Positions 8,852 to 24,588 of a stretch of 60,582 nucleotides of DNA are shown here, one piece after another. The notes beneath the pieces were generated by a model that saw only the letters and a list, made by a program, of their open reading frames with translations, had not been told where the DNA came from and ran no database searches. Source of the stretch: an uncultured Collinsella sp. (GTDB lineage: Bacteria > Actinomycetota > Coriobacteriia > Coriobacteriales > Coriobacteriaceae); contig UQID01000013.1 in assembly GCA_900541045.1 (NCBI GenBank), positions 1 to 60,582 on the forward strand. Reading direction: 5' to 3'. The number at the start of each line of letters is the position of its first letter. Positions within the stretch are counted from its first letter, which is position 1. The translations under genes and the position numbers were made by a program.

Positions 8852-10228
8852 ATGTGGGCATACGAGACGACGTTCTATCAGATCTATCCGCTGGGCTTTT
8901 GCGGAGCTCCGCGCGAGAACGCCGCACCCGTTGCCGAGGATGAGCTCGCCCAGGCTGCTAACGCCGTGCCCAATCCCGATGCTCCTATCATGAAAATCGC
9001 CCAATGGGCCGACTACCTGCAGAAACTCGGCGTTGGCGCTGTGCTCATCAACCCGCCGCTCGAGTCTGATAGCCACGGCTACGACACGCGCAGCCTGCGC
9101 CACATCGACCGTCGCTTGGGTGGGGATGCCGACTTTGCCGCCGTGTGCGAGACACTGCATGCCCACGGCATCCGCGTGGTGCTCGACGCCGTCTTCAACC
9201 ATGTGGGCCGTGGCTTTTGGGCCTTCCGCGATGTGCAGGAGCGCAAGTGGGACTCGCCCTACAAGGACTGGTTCCACATCAGCTTTGATGGCGACTCGTG
9301 CTACGGCGACGGCTTTTGGTACGAGGGCTGGGAAGGCCATTTTGAGCTCGTGAAGCTCAACCTGCAAAACCCCGCCGTGGTCGATTACCTGCTCGAGTCC
9401 GTGCGCCGCTGGGCCGAGGTTTTTGGCGTCGACGGCCTGCGCCTGGACGTTGCCTATATGCTCGACCGCGACTTTATGCGCCGCCTGCACGCTTTTTCCC
9501 GCGAGCTCAAGCCCGACTTTGTGCTGATCGGCGAGACGCTCCACGGCGACTATAACCAGATCGTCAACGACGAGATGCTCGACTCCTGCACCAACTACGA
9601 GTGTTACAAGGGGCTGTACTCCAGCTTTAACTCGGTCAACATGTTCGAGATCGCCCACTCGCTGCATCGTCAGTTTGGCGGCGACCCGTGGTGCATCTAC
9701 CGCGGCAAGCACCTGCTGTCGTTTGTCGACAACCACGACGTGCCGCGCCTGGCGAGCATCCTTACCGACAAGTCCTGCCTACGTCCCGTCTACGGCATGC
9801 TCTTTGGTATGCCGGGCATCCCGTGCGTCTACTACGGCAGCGAGTGGGGGATTGCCGGCGAAAAGGGCGGTCCCGATGGCGATTGGGCATTGCGTCCTGC
9901 GCTTGACGAGCCGGCACCCAATGATCTGTCGGAATATGTCACGCAGCTCGCGCACCTGCGCTCGGCAAACGATGCAGCGGCCCGCGCCCTCAATTACGGC
10001 GCCTATCGCAACGTGGTGATTCAGAACAAACAGCTGCTGTTTGAGCGCGCCTGTGACGGCGCGACGGTACTCGTGGCGGTGAATGCCGTGGGTGAGCCTT
10101 ACGCCTTTGGCGCTGGCGAACTCAACGGCTCCTTCGTCGACCTGCTTGCCGACGACGCGCTCGCTGTCGAGCTGAAGGGTACCCTCGAGCTTGCGCCCTA
10201 CGAGGTGCGCTATCTGTTGAGGGCCTAG
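8852..10228 (+). CDS. GH13 alpha-amylase family glycosidase
   Basis: 458 residues; ATG 8852 follows GGGAGG at 5 bases. A single (beta/alpha)8 GH13 domain has all four conserved regions: DAVFNH (112-117), GLRLDVAY with nucleophile Asp199, GETLHG with acid/base Glu228, and FVDNHD with Asp295. A small C-terminal beta domain ends the protein. There is no signal peptide and no N-terminal CBM34-like domain, so it acts in the cytosol on imported malto-oligosaccharides or cyclodextrins, in the cyclomaltodextrinase/neopullulanase neighbourhood of GH13. The precise specificity is uncertain. The next gene starts 4 bases after its stop and is probably co-transcribed. Confidence 0.9.
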   Translation: MWAYETTFYQIYPLGFCGAPRENAAPVAEDELAQAANAVPNPDAPIMKIAQWADYLQKLGVGAVLINPPLESDSHGYDTRSLRHIDRRLGGDADFAAVCETLHAHGIRVVLDAVFNHVGRGFWAFRDVQERKWDSPYKDWFHISFDGDSCYGDGFWYEGWEGHFELVKLNLQNPAVVDYLLESVRRWAEVFGVDGLRLDVAYMLDRDFMRRLHAFSRELKPDFVLIGETLHGDYNQIVNDEMLDSCTNYECYKGLYSSFNSVNMFEIAHSLHRQFGGDPWCIYRGKHLLSFVDNHDVPRLASILTDKSCLRPVYGMLFGMPGIPCVYYGSEWGIAGEKGGPDGDWALRPALDEPAPNDLSEYVTQLAHLRSANDAAARALNYGAYRNVVIQNKQLLFERACDGATVLVAVNAVGEPYAFGAGELNGSFVDLLADDALAVELKGTLELAPYEVRYLLRA

Positions 10229-10231
10229 GCC

Positions 10232-10795
10232 ATGGCTGCGTCCGACGAGGGCTATCAACATATTGAGCATGGGTTTGAACCCGTGTTCGACCAGCACTCG
10301 CGCGTTTTGGTGCTGGGGTCGTTTCCCTCGGTGCTTTCGCGCGCCAATGCCTTTTATTACGGCAACCCTCAGAACCGCTTTTGGCGTGTGATGGCCGCGT
10401 GCCTCGGTGCGCCCGTGCCGCCCAACGAGGGCGATCCTTTGGCGAGTAGTGAGCCCGCGACGCTCGATGCCTCCATTGCCGCCAAGCGGGCCATGCTGCT
10501 GAACGGCGGCGTGGCCCTGTGGGATGTGATTGAGAGCTGCGACATTAAGGGCTCGAGCGACGCGAGCATTCGTAACGTTGTGCCGGCACATATCGAGCGC
10601 ATTACCGATGCCGCGCCGATCGAGGTCGTTGTCTGTAACGGCGGTACGGCAGGGCGACTCTACAAACGCTACTTGCAAGATCGGACGGGGTTGCCCGCCG
10701 TCGTCCTGCCCTCGACAAGTCCTGCCAATGCCGCCTGGCGACTGGAGCGTCTTGTCGAGCGTTGGCACGAAGCCGTTGACTGGGCTGTTATTTAA
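10232..10795 (+). CDS. DNA-deoxyinosine (hypoxanthine) glycosylase, UDG superfamily
   Basis: 187 residues; ATG 10232 with GAGGG 8-9 bases upstream, directly after the GH13 stop. Two UDG-fold motifs are clear: GSFPSVLSRANAFYYGNPQN (~30-49) followed by RFW, and LPSTSPANA (~160-168). These fit the hypoxanthine-DNA glycosylase group (UDG family 6), which removes deaminated adenine from DNA to start base excision repair. The length is close to the ~170 residues typical of the group. Coupling to a glycosidase gene looks positional, not functional. Confidence 0.88.
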   Translation: MAASDEGYQHIEHGFEPVFDQHSRVLVLGSFPSVLSRANAFYYGNPQNRFWRVMAACLGAPVPPNEGDPLASSEPATLDASIAAKRAMLLNGGVALWDVIESCDIKGSSDASIRNVVPAHIERITDAAPIEVVVCNGGTAGRLYKRYLQDRTGLPAVVLPSTSPANAAWRLERLVERWHEAVDWAVI

Positions 10796-10796
10796 T

Positions 10797-11459
10797 TTAG
10801 ATTTTTGTTTGAGCGTGGGCGCCCAGACGTTTCAGAACGCCTCGCCAGATCGGCGCGGGCACGGCTGGCTCGGCGCAAACCATGCCGTCGGCGTCGACGT
10901 TGGCGGCATTGCCGCCGCCAAGTCGCTGTGCATGCTCGACGGAACATCCCATGCGAACGGCGCCCACGAGCTTGTCCATGGCCTCAGAAAACGGTCGCCG
11001 CAAGAGTCCCATGCGCGGGGAGCGACGAAGCGCTGCGATGCCGCTGCCGCCGTAGATGGCAACGCCGCCACACCACAATTGGTCATGGCGCTCGCATACC
11101 TTGTGCAGACGAACGGCGGTCCCACGCGCCTGCTCAGTGTCCTCTTGTGCGGCTCGAATCGCGGCATAGACGCGCGTTCCCGTACTGCCAAAGCGCTCAA
11201 GCGCCTGCTCGATAGCAGCCAACGTCTTATCGTCAGCCACATCTTCAATGGCCAGCACGATGCCATCGGCAACGCTGCCGGCGTCATTTGCCTTCAAGTC
11301 GACCGGGCGAGGGAGTGCGGTGCCGGAAAGCCGGGCATAGGCGGCGATGGCATCCTGCAGGTCCCAGAGCAAAAACTCAAGATCGGCGCTATTGGGAATG
11401 CTGATATACGCAATGGTTTGCAGCGTTTTTGGTACATCGCCGCGCGCGGTCGGCTCCAT
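10797..11459 (-). CDS. Hypothetical protein, possibly flavodoxin-like
   Basis: 220 residues from ATG 11459, preceded by AAAGGAGG. It converges on the glycosylase gene with a one-base gap. I do not recognise the family. Around residues 115-165 the run HKVCERHDQLWCGGVAIYGG, then RPFSEAMDKL, faintly resembles the C-terminal part of NAD(P)H-dependent FMN reductase-like proteins, but the FMN-binding loop near the N-terminus is not visible. There is no signal peptide or membrane segment. Coding bias matches the neighbours, so the gene is real. Confidence 0.65.
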   Translation of the reverse strand: MEPTARGDVPKTLQTIAYISIPNSADLEFLLWDLQDAIAAYARLSGTALPRPVDLKANDAGSVADGIVLAIEDVADDKTLAAIEQALERFGSTGTRVYAAIRAAQEDTEQARGTAVRLHKVCERHDQLWCGGVAIYGGSGIAALRRSPRMGLLRRPFSEAMDKLVGAVRMGCSVEHAQRLGGGNAANVDADGMVCAEPAVPAPIWRGVLKRLGAHAQTKI

Positions 11460-11552
11460 GCTGCCTCCTTTCCGGTTGGTTTCCGTTTAGGTTACACCGT
11501 CCGGCGGCGCCCCGCCGCGCTATCCTAGTGCAACCCTTACGAAAGGAACGCC

Positions 11553-12689
11553 ATGCGACTGCCCATGAATACCTCGCTTGCCACGCTCAAGCCCTCCGGT
11601 ATCCGCCGAATCAACGCGCTCGCCGCCCAGCACCCGGGGTGCATTGCGCTTGCGCTTGGCGAGCCCGATTTTCCCACGCCCGATGTGATTAGCGCCGAGG
11701 TGACCGCCGCACTGGACCGCGGTGACACGCACTATCCGCCCAACAACGGTCGCTCCGCCCTGCGTGAGGCGTTATCTGCCTACATGGGGGACGCGGGCCT
11801 TACGTTTTCGGCCGACGAGGTCATCCTGACCGACGGCGCGACCGAGGCACTGTCGGCAACATTCATGGCTATGCTCAACCCCGGCGACGAGGTCATCATC
11901 CCCACACCGGCCTTTGGCCTGTACGAGAGCATCGTCGTGGCCAACCACGCCAAAGCTGTCTTTTTGGATACGGAGCCTGCACATTTTCAGATTGACGAGG
12001 ACGCACTTCGTGCTTGCGTGACGCCGGCGACCAAAGCCATCGTCATCTGCTCGCCCAACAATCCTACGGGCTGCATCCTTGACGCGGCATCGCTCGACGC
12101 CGTGGCGCACGTGGCAGAGCAGGCGGGCATCTACGTGGTCTGCGACGACGTATACAACCGCCTGGTCTACGTGGACGGCTACGAGCGCTTTGCCCAGCGC
12201 CACCCGGAGCTTCGTGAGCAGACGGTAGTCATCGAGAGCTTCTCCAAGCCCTGGGCTATGACCGGCTGGCGCCTGGGCTGGCTCGCAGCGGCAACCCCCG
12301 TCATCGCCGAGATCGCAAAGGCCCACCAATACTTAGTATCGAGCGCCGTCTCCTTCGAGATGGACGCCGCAGCCCGAGCCCTCACCGTCGACCCCGCCCC
12401 CATGCTCGAAGTCTACCGAGCCCGCCGCGAGCGCGTACTCGCAGCCTTAGACGCCATGGGCCTCGATGTAGTAGAGCCCGCAGGAGCCTTCTACACTTTC
12501 CCGAGCATCAAAAAGTTCGGCCTAACCAGCGAAGACTTCTGCATCAAAGCCATCAAAGAGGCAAACGTAGCCCTAGTCCCGGGCGACTGTTTCGGAACCG
12601 AAGGCCACATCCGCCTAAGCTACTGCGTCTCCGACAAGGATTTGGACGAAGGTCTCCGCCGCCTGTCCAACTTCGTGTCAACCCTATAG
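11553..12689 (+). CDS. Class I/II PLP-dependent aminotransferase
   Basis: 378 residues; ATG 11553 with GAAAGGA upstream. Fold type I features are in order: substrate-side ALGEPDFPTPD, CSPNNPTG, DDVYNRLVY, and the PLP-lysine motif SFSKPWAMTGWRLGW. The C-terminus has GHIRLSYC, with the Arg that binds the substrate carboxylate. It is an aspartate/aromatic-type aminotransferase of subgroup I-gamma (PatA/AspC-like); the exact substrate is open. The last ~300 bases (from about 12370) switch codon style, with frequent GTA, CTA, GCA and GAA that are rare before. Repeat element A follows the gene. Confidence 0.9.
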   Translation: MRLPMNTSLATLKPSGIRRINALAAQHPGCIALALGEPDFPTPDVISAEVTAALDRGDTHYPPNNGRSALREALSAYMGDAGLTFSADEVILTDGATEALSATFMAMLNPGDEVIIPTPAFGLYESIVVANHAKAVFLDTEPAHFQIDEDALRACVTPATKAIVICSPNNPTGCILDAASLDAVAHVAEQAGIYVVCDDVYNRLVYVDGYERFAQRHPELREQTVVIESFSKPWAMTGWRLGWLAAATPVIAEIAKAHQYLVSSAVSFEMDAAARALTVDPAPMLEVYRARRERVLAALDAMGLDVVEPAGAFYTFPSIKKFGLTSEDFCIKAIKEANVALVPGDCFGTEGHIRLSYCVSDKDLDEGLRRLSNFVSTL

Positions 12690-12785
12690 CCCACCGGGAC
12701 CCAAAACCATCAGCCCACCGACATAAGGATTATGCGTGGGGCGCGCCGGCCAACGGACACGAGGATTCGCAGCAAAGGCAACGTA

Positions 12786-12915
12786 GCTCCGGCCGGGAGG
12801 GGCAGGGCGAGTTTTCCGTAGATTCCGCACGAGCCGAAGGTCACTTAATGTGGCCTTCGTGCGAGCCCAGGACTTGACCGAGCGGAAAACTCGCCCTGCC
12901 CCTCCCGGCCGGAGC
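12786..12915. repeat. Long-arm hairpin element, copy A
   Basis: A perfect 33-bp inverted repeat (12786-12818 with 12883-12915) encloses a 64-base core. The core has its own 10-bp stem, CGAAGGTCAC / GTGGCCTTCG with loop TTAAT, plus CGCA / TGCG outside it, then CAGGACT. The core is shared with copies B (23777) and C (31575); the arms are not. Weaker inverted similarity continues outside the arms: about 20 of 25 bases around 12745-12770 match the reverse complement of 12928-12953, which includes the rplJ -35 region. Confidence 0.85.
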
Positions 12916-12949
12916 GTATGCAGGGTTTGTGTACGAATCATCGCGCCCG

Positions 12950-12978
12950 TTGACCGACGCCGGGGTCCCCGCCATAAT
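12950..12978 (+). promoter_or_regulatory. Promoter of the rplJ-rplL operon
   Basis: TTGACC (12950-12955), 17 bases, then CATAAT (12973-12978). Transcription would start near 12985, just before the L10 leader. Confidence 0.7.
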
Positions 12979-13002
12979 ACTTTCGGTTCACGCACGAATC
13001 CG

Positions 13003-13129
13003 CTGCCAGAGACAGCCGGCGCAAACGGGTCTTACCCGCGAGCTTAATGGGACATCCCGCCAGCCGAGGTGGTCGAGTAGATATGTCTTCTCGCCCCCGT
13101 CGCTCATGCAGCGCGGGGGCTTTCTTTTT
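13003..13129 (+). promoter_or_regulatory. L10 ribosomal protein leader with attenuator hairpin
   Basis: Positions ~13003-13080 have the look of the L10 leader (Rfam L10_leader): GAGACAGCCGG, a stem region, then CAGCCGAGGTGGTCGAG. This is the site where the L10-L7/L12 complex binds its own mRNA. It is followed by a strong hairpin, GCCCCCG (13093-13099) and CGGGGGC (13114-13120) with inner CGCT/AGCG, and TTTCTTTTT. That arrangement suits terminator-based feedback control of rplJL. The leader call is by pattern and was not scored with a covariance model. Confidence 0.72.
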
Positions 13130-13194
13130 GGACATGCCCCCGTCACGTCCTTGTGGCGGACCGTGCCCGGAAAGAATTCGAGGAGGTGTAATTC

Positions 13195-13716
13195 ATGCCC
13201 CAGCAGTACAAAATCGACAAGGTTGCAGAGATCGAGTCCCGTATCGCCGAGAACGCCGGTCTGTTCGTCGTCAACTACAACGGTCTGACGGTTAAGCAGG
13301 CTCAGGAGCTGCGTCATCAGCTTCGCGAGTGCGGCGCCGAGATGAAGGTCTACAAGAACAACCTGGTCAAGATCGCTCTCAAGAACCAGGAGCAGCCCGA
13401 GATCGACGAGATTCTCGCCGGCCCCGTCGCTTATGTGTTCTACGAGACCGAGCCGGTCGAGGCCGCTAAGGCCCTTAAGGACTTCTCCGCTAAGTCCAAG
13501 GGCGTCCTTGAGATCAAGGGCGGTATCTCCGACGGCAAGGCCGTTTCCGCTGATGATGTTAAGGCTATCGCCGAGCTGCCCACCAAGGACCAGCTTCTCG
13601 GCCAGATCGCCGGTCTCATCTCCGGTTTCGCTCGCGACATCGCTGTCTGCGTCAACGGCGTTTCCTCTGGTCTCGCTCGTTCGATCCAGCAGGTCTCCGA
13701 GCAGAAGGCAGCCTAG
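13195..13716 (+). CDS. rplJ: 50S ribosomal protein L10
   Basis: 173 residues; ATG 13195 follows GAGGAGGTG. The N-terminal rRNA-binding domain (KVAEIESRIAENAGLFVVNY, GLTVKQAQELRHQLR, VYKNNLVKIAL) is complete. The C-terminal helix, which carries L7/L12 dimers, ends SSGLARSIQQVSEQKAA. L10 forms the base of the ribosomal stalk. It is first in a two-gene operon with rplL and probably represses it through the leader upstream. Confidence 0.97.
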   Translation: MPQQYKIDKVAEIESRIAENAGLFVVNYNGLTVKQAQELRHQLRECGAEMKVYKNNLVKIALKNQEQPEIDEILAGPVAYVFYETEPVEAAKALKDFSAKSKGVLEIKGGISDGKAVSADDVKAIAELPTKDQLLGQIAGLISGFARDIAVCVNGVSSGLARSIQQVSEQKAA

Positions 13717-13818
13717 TCGCTGTTTTCACCCGCGGCGGCAACGCCGCACCCCTGGCGCATTCGCGCCGTGTTTTAACTGATCTCCGTGCACAGACACGGA
13801 AACCGAAAGGACTTAGAA

Positions 13819-14196
13819 ATGGCTAAGCTTACCACCGATGAGATCATCGATGCTCTTAAGGAAATGACCCTTCTCGAGGCTTCCGAGCTCGTCAAGGCTA
13901 TCGAGGACACCTTCGGCGTTTCCGCCGCTGCTCCTGCCGCTGTTGTCGCCGCTCCCGCTGCTGGCGCTGCTGAGGCCGAGGAGAAGACCGAGTTTGACGT
14001 CGTGCTCGAGGGCTTCGGCGACAACAAGATCCAGGTCATCAAGGCCGTCCGTGAGCTCACCAACCTTGGCCTGAAGGAGGCCAAGGAGGTCGTCGAGGGC
14101 GCTCCCAAGGCTGTTCTCGAGGGTGCCAAGAAGGAGGACGCCGAGGCTGCCAAGGAGAAGCTCGAGGCTGCTGGCGCTGCTGTCACCCTCAAGTAA
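13819..14196 (+). CDS. rplL: 50S ribosomal protein L7/L12
   Basis: 125 residues; ATG 13819 with GAAAGG upstream. The N-terminal dimerisation part (TTDEIIDALKEMTLLEASEL) is followed by an Ala-rich hinge (~38-52) and the C-terminal factor-binding domain (KTEFDVVLEGFGDNKIQVIK, LGLKEAKEVVEGAPK). This is the flexible stalk protein that recruits translation GTPases. It lies 102 bases after rplJ and before a strong terminator. Confidence 0.98.
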   Translation: MAKLTTDEIIDALKEMTLLEASELVKAIEDTFGVSAAAPAAVVAAPAAGAAEAEEKTEFDVVLEGFGDNKIQVIKAVRELTNLGLKEAKEVVEGAPKAVLEGAKKEDAEAAKEKLEAAGAAVTLK

Positions 14197-14224
14197 TCAG
14201 GCTTTCTCGCCAGATTTCTTTGCA

Positions 14225-14257
14225 GACGGGGTTCGCATTGCGAGCCCCGTCTTTTTT
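14225..14257 (+). terminator. Intrinsic terminator after rplL
   Basis: GACGGGG (14225-14231) pairs with CCCCGTC (14245-14251), with extra pairs inside, then TTTTTT. It separates rplJL from galU and rpoBC. Confidence 0.9.
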
Positions 14258-14386
14258 GTTTTTCGGTCCCTCGACATCGGTTGCTCAAACTGCCATGTTC
14301 TGTGATTTGCGTCGTATCGGGCGCCCTGCCGTTGGGCAATAAAATTGCACCATTCGAGCAATAATTTGCGTTGACCTGCTGAAGAA

Positions 14387-14414
14387 TTGTCTCTGCCTTG
14401 TAGCGACATATAGT
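14387..14414 (+). promoter_or_regulatory. Candidate galU promoter
   Basis: TTGTCT (14387-14392), 16 bases, TATAGT (14409-14414), about 100 bases upstream of galU and downstream of the rplL terminator. Confidence 0.5.
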
Positions 14415-14512
14415 TCCAGCGGTAAGATGCTTGGGTATCGCAATTTGGTCTGCGGCCGCCGTGCCGCACGCACAGGGCGCATTCTGCGCCTGCGAAAGGA
14501 TCTTTGAATAAC

Positions 14513-15421
14513 ATGAAGGCAATCATCCCCGCCGCCGGTCTTGGCACGCGTTTTCTGCCTGGCACCAAGTGCACGCCCAAAGAGATGCTGCCGGTGCTCG
14601 ACAAGCCCGTCATTCAGTACGTCGTCGAGGAGGCGCTCGATCCCGAGGAGGTCGACGACGCCATCATCGTTACTTCTCCCGGTAAGCCCGAGCTACTGAA
14701 CTACTTCCAGCCCGATCGCTCGCTCGAGAACCTGCTGCGCGAGCGCGGCAAGAACGCCTATGCCGACGCCGTCGCCCACGCTGGCGGTATGCCGGTCGAC
14801 TTCCGTTATCAGTACGAGCCCAAGGGCCTCGGCCATGCTATCCGCTCTGCTGCCGACGCCGTGGCAGGGGAGAACTTCCTGGTCCTTCTGGGCGACTACG
14901 TTGTGCCTAATCGCGACATCTGCGACAAGATGCTCGCCGTTTCCAAGGAGCACGGTGGAGCTTCGGTTATCGCCGTCGCTGCTTGCTCGCCCGAGGAAGT
15001 CAGCCGCTACGGCGTTATCGCCGGTGAGCGCGTCGGTTCGCTCGAGGGCGCCGAGGACGTTGCCGATGCCGAGCCGGGCGCTGTCTGGCGCATCGGCGGT
15101 CTGGTCGAGAAGCCCGCTCCCGAGGCTGCTCCGTCCAACCTGTACATCGTCGGTCGCTACCTGCTGAGCCCGCTGGTCATGGACCTGCTGGCAGATCAGC
15201 AGGCCGGCAAGGGCGGCGAGATCCAGCTCACCGACGCCATGGCCCGTTCGCTCGACCGCGAGGCCATGTATGCCGTCGTCATCGACCCGCTGTCGGGCTA
15301 CGACACCGGCACTCCCTCTGGCTGGATGGCCACTAACGCCCTCATGGCTGCAAGCGACCCCCGCTTTGCCGATGCCTTCTGGGACGCCATCGACGAGCGC
15401 GGCGGATTGATGCGCAAGTAA
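14513..15421 (+). CDS. galU: UTP-glucose-1-phosphate uridylyltransferase
   Basis: 302 residues from ATG 14513, where family members begin (MKAIIPAAGLGTRFLPGTK). A TTG at 14504 is an alternative, 4 bases from GAAAGGA. The nucleotidyltransferase signature GLGTRFLPGTKCTPKEMLPV, the substrate region YQYEPKGLGHAI, the metal site LLGDY and the late motif GYDTGTPSGW are present. It makes UDP-glucose for cell-surface glycans and galactose metabolism. It sits alone between rplL and rpoB, each side closed by a terminator. Confidence 0.95.
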   Translation: MKAIIPAAGLGTRFLPGTKCTPKEMLPVLDKPVIQYVVEEALDPEEVDDAIIVTSPGKPELLNYFQPDRSLENLLRERGKNAYADAVAHAGGMPVDFRYQYEPKGLGHAIRSAADAVAGENFLVLLGDYVVPNRDICDKMLAVSKEHGGASVIAVAACSPEEVSRYGVIAGERVGSLEGAEDVADAEPGAVWRIGGLVEKPAPEAAPSNLYIVGRYLLSPLVMDLLADQQAGKGGEIQLTDAMARSLDREAMYAVVIDPLSGYDTGTPSGWMATNALMAASDPRFADAFWDAIDERGGLMRK

Positions 15422-15441
15422 GCCTTCGGGCATCGACATTT

Positions 15442-15475
15442 ACGGGCGCGGACTTCGGTTCGCGCCCGTTTTTTA
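15442..15475 (+). terminator. Intrinsic terminator after galU
   Basis: A perfect 9-bp stem, ACGGGCGCG / CGCGCCCGT (15442-15450 and 15461-15469), runs into TTTTTTA. Confidence 0.92.
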
Positions 15476-15607
15476 TAAGAGCTGCGATTGCTGGCTCTCT
15501 GTTCACAGAAAATATATGAACAGATGTTCGATATACATACATCTACCTGCGTGTTTTCTGTCGAAAAACTTTGCTACTCCAAAAACTCAATCGCGTCAAG
15601 GCTTTTC

Positions 15608-15635
15608 TTGCCCAACGGTCGGTACCTGATAAACT
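15608..15635 (+). promoter_or_regulatory. Candidate rpoBC promoter
   Basis: TTGCCC (15608-15613) and TAAACT (15630-15635) are 16 bases apart, ~75 bases before rpoB in a 233-base region between the galU terminator and rpoB. Nothing else is visible in that gap. Confidence 0.4.
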
Positions 15636-15708
15636 ATTAGGTTGCGATAACTGGCGAAGCTATGCCTCGCCAACCCACCGAGCATTTCCGTGAAGGAGGA
15701 AAAACCTG

Positions 15709-19200
<3,492 letters not shown>

Positions 19201-19206
19201 TTGACT

Positions 19207-23682
<4,476 letters not shown>

Positions 23683-23709
23683 TTTCCTAGTACGTTAACC
23701 GCCCTTATA

Positions 23710-23746
23710 AAGGCTCGCTTCCCAACAGGGGAGCGGGCCTTTTTTT
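23710..23746 (+). terminator. Intrinsic terminator after rpoBC
   Basis: AAGGCTCGCTTCCC pairs with GGGGAGCGGGCCTT (14 bp, three G-U pairs) and is followed by seven T in all. Confidence 0.92.
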
Positions 23747-23776
23747 GATGAGGAACGTTGCCCCGACGAGTATGTT

Positions 23777-23915
23777 GGATTCCCGGTCCGGGCGGCGCAG
23801 GGGTTAAGTTTGTCGCGAGTTCCGCACGAGCCGGAGGCCACTTAATGTGGCCTCCGTGCGAGCCAGGACTGTAGAGCAGCAAACTTAACCCCTGCGCCGC
23901 CCGGACCGGGAATCC
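23777..23915. repeat. Long-arm hairpin element, copy B
   Basis: A perfect 36-bp inverted repeat (23777-23812 with 23880-23915) encloses a 67-base core with the stem CGGAGGCCAC / GTGGCCTCCG around TTAAT. The core is nearly identical to that of copies A and C; the arms are unrelated in sequence. It is flanked by GGAACGTTGCCCCGACGAG (23752-23770) and CGCACAGGAGGGGATTCC (23923-23940). Both flanks recur at 25926-25985 without the core or the duplicated arm. Confidence 0.87.
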
Positions 23916-23946
23916 GCCCTCACGCACAGGAGGGGATTCCTTTATG

Positions 23947-23971
23947 CCAATAAGGGACAGGTTTATTTTGG
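23947..23971. repeat. REP-like hairpin with GGGACAGG loop
   Basis: CCAATAA, GGGACAGG, TTTATTTTGG: short partly paired arms around a conserved loop that recurs at 25898, 37838, 37877, 37932, 38065, 40132 and 40501. Confidence 0.6.
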
Positions 23972-23992
23972 TAGGTTTTTCCTGCTTGACTT

Positions 23993-24021
23993 TGAAACAT
24001 TTCGTCCGGCCAGAGCGTATC
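23993..24021 (+). promoter_or_regulatory. Candidate ECF-type promoter of the sigma/anti-sigma operon
   Basis: TGAAAC (23993-23998), 17 bases, then CGTATC (24016-24021). A GAAC-like -35 and CGT-like -10 are typical of ECF sigma promoters, so the operon probably activates itself. It ends 48 bases before the sigma start. Confidence 0.5.
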
Positions 24022-24069
24022 TATGGTGAGGACCTCATCAAGAATCAGTACCGTCACCGGGAGGTGATT

Positions 24070-24588
24070 ATGGAAGAACAAACATTTAGACAGGCGGTCG
24101 AAGATCACCGGGATGTCGTGTTTCGGATCGCATTGACGTACCTGCGCGATCGCGCCGATGCCGACGATGTTGCCCAAGATGTCTTTCTTAAGTTGCTTAA
24201 AAGCGATGGGCACTTTGAAAGTTGGGAACATCTTCGCCGCTGGCTTATCCGGGTCACGATCAATGAATGTAAATCGCTCTTTCGAAAGCCATGGAGGCGT
24301 GTGGAGGATATTGAGAATCTGGCAGATTCGCTTTCGGCGACGCAGGATGAGACCAAGGCGGTCCTGTCAGACGTTATGCGACTTCCGGAACGATTCCGTG
24401 TTCCCATCATGCTCTATTACTATCTGGGCTTTTCGACCTCAGAGATTGCCGAGTTATTGCATGTGCCAGCCGCGACTGTTCGAACGCGTTTGGCTCGCGG
24501 CAGATCGAAGCTCAAGTTCATCCTAGAGGAGGGCGACCGTGAAATCCAATCAAATCAAGCAGGCCTTCGAGTCCGTCCAAGCCGATAG
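24070..24588 (+). CDS. ECF-type RNA polymerase sigma factor
   Basis: 172 residues; ATG 24070 directly follows GGGAGGTGATT. Region 2 (FRIALTYLRDRADADDVAQD, VFLKLLKSD) and region 4 (YYYLGFSTSEIAELLHVPAA, TVRTRLARGRSKLKFIL) are complete, with no region 3, as in ECF sigma factors. The last 50 bases overlap the next gene, a membrane anti-sigma candidate. GC content and codon use are visibly lower than in rpoBC and rpsL on either side, and repeats flank the pair, so acquisition by transfer is plausible. Confidence 0.93.
   Translation: MEEQTFRQAVEDHRDVVFRIALTYLRDRADADDVAQDVFLKLLKSDGHFESWEHLRRWLIRVTINECKSLFRKPWRRVEDIENLADSLSATQDETKAVLSDVMRLPERFRVPIMLYYYLGFSTSEIAELLHVPAATVRTRLARGRSKLKFILEEGDREIQSNQAGLRVRPSR

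Noticed and set aside
12684..12995. Minus-strand ORF across hairpin element A, and the similar ORF at 23520-23927 over element B
   Set aside because: They are generated by the inverted arms; arm-encoded peptides differ between copies and no ribosome sites are present.
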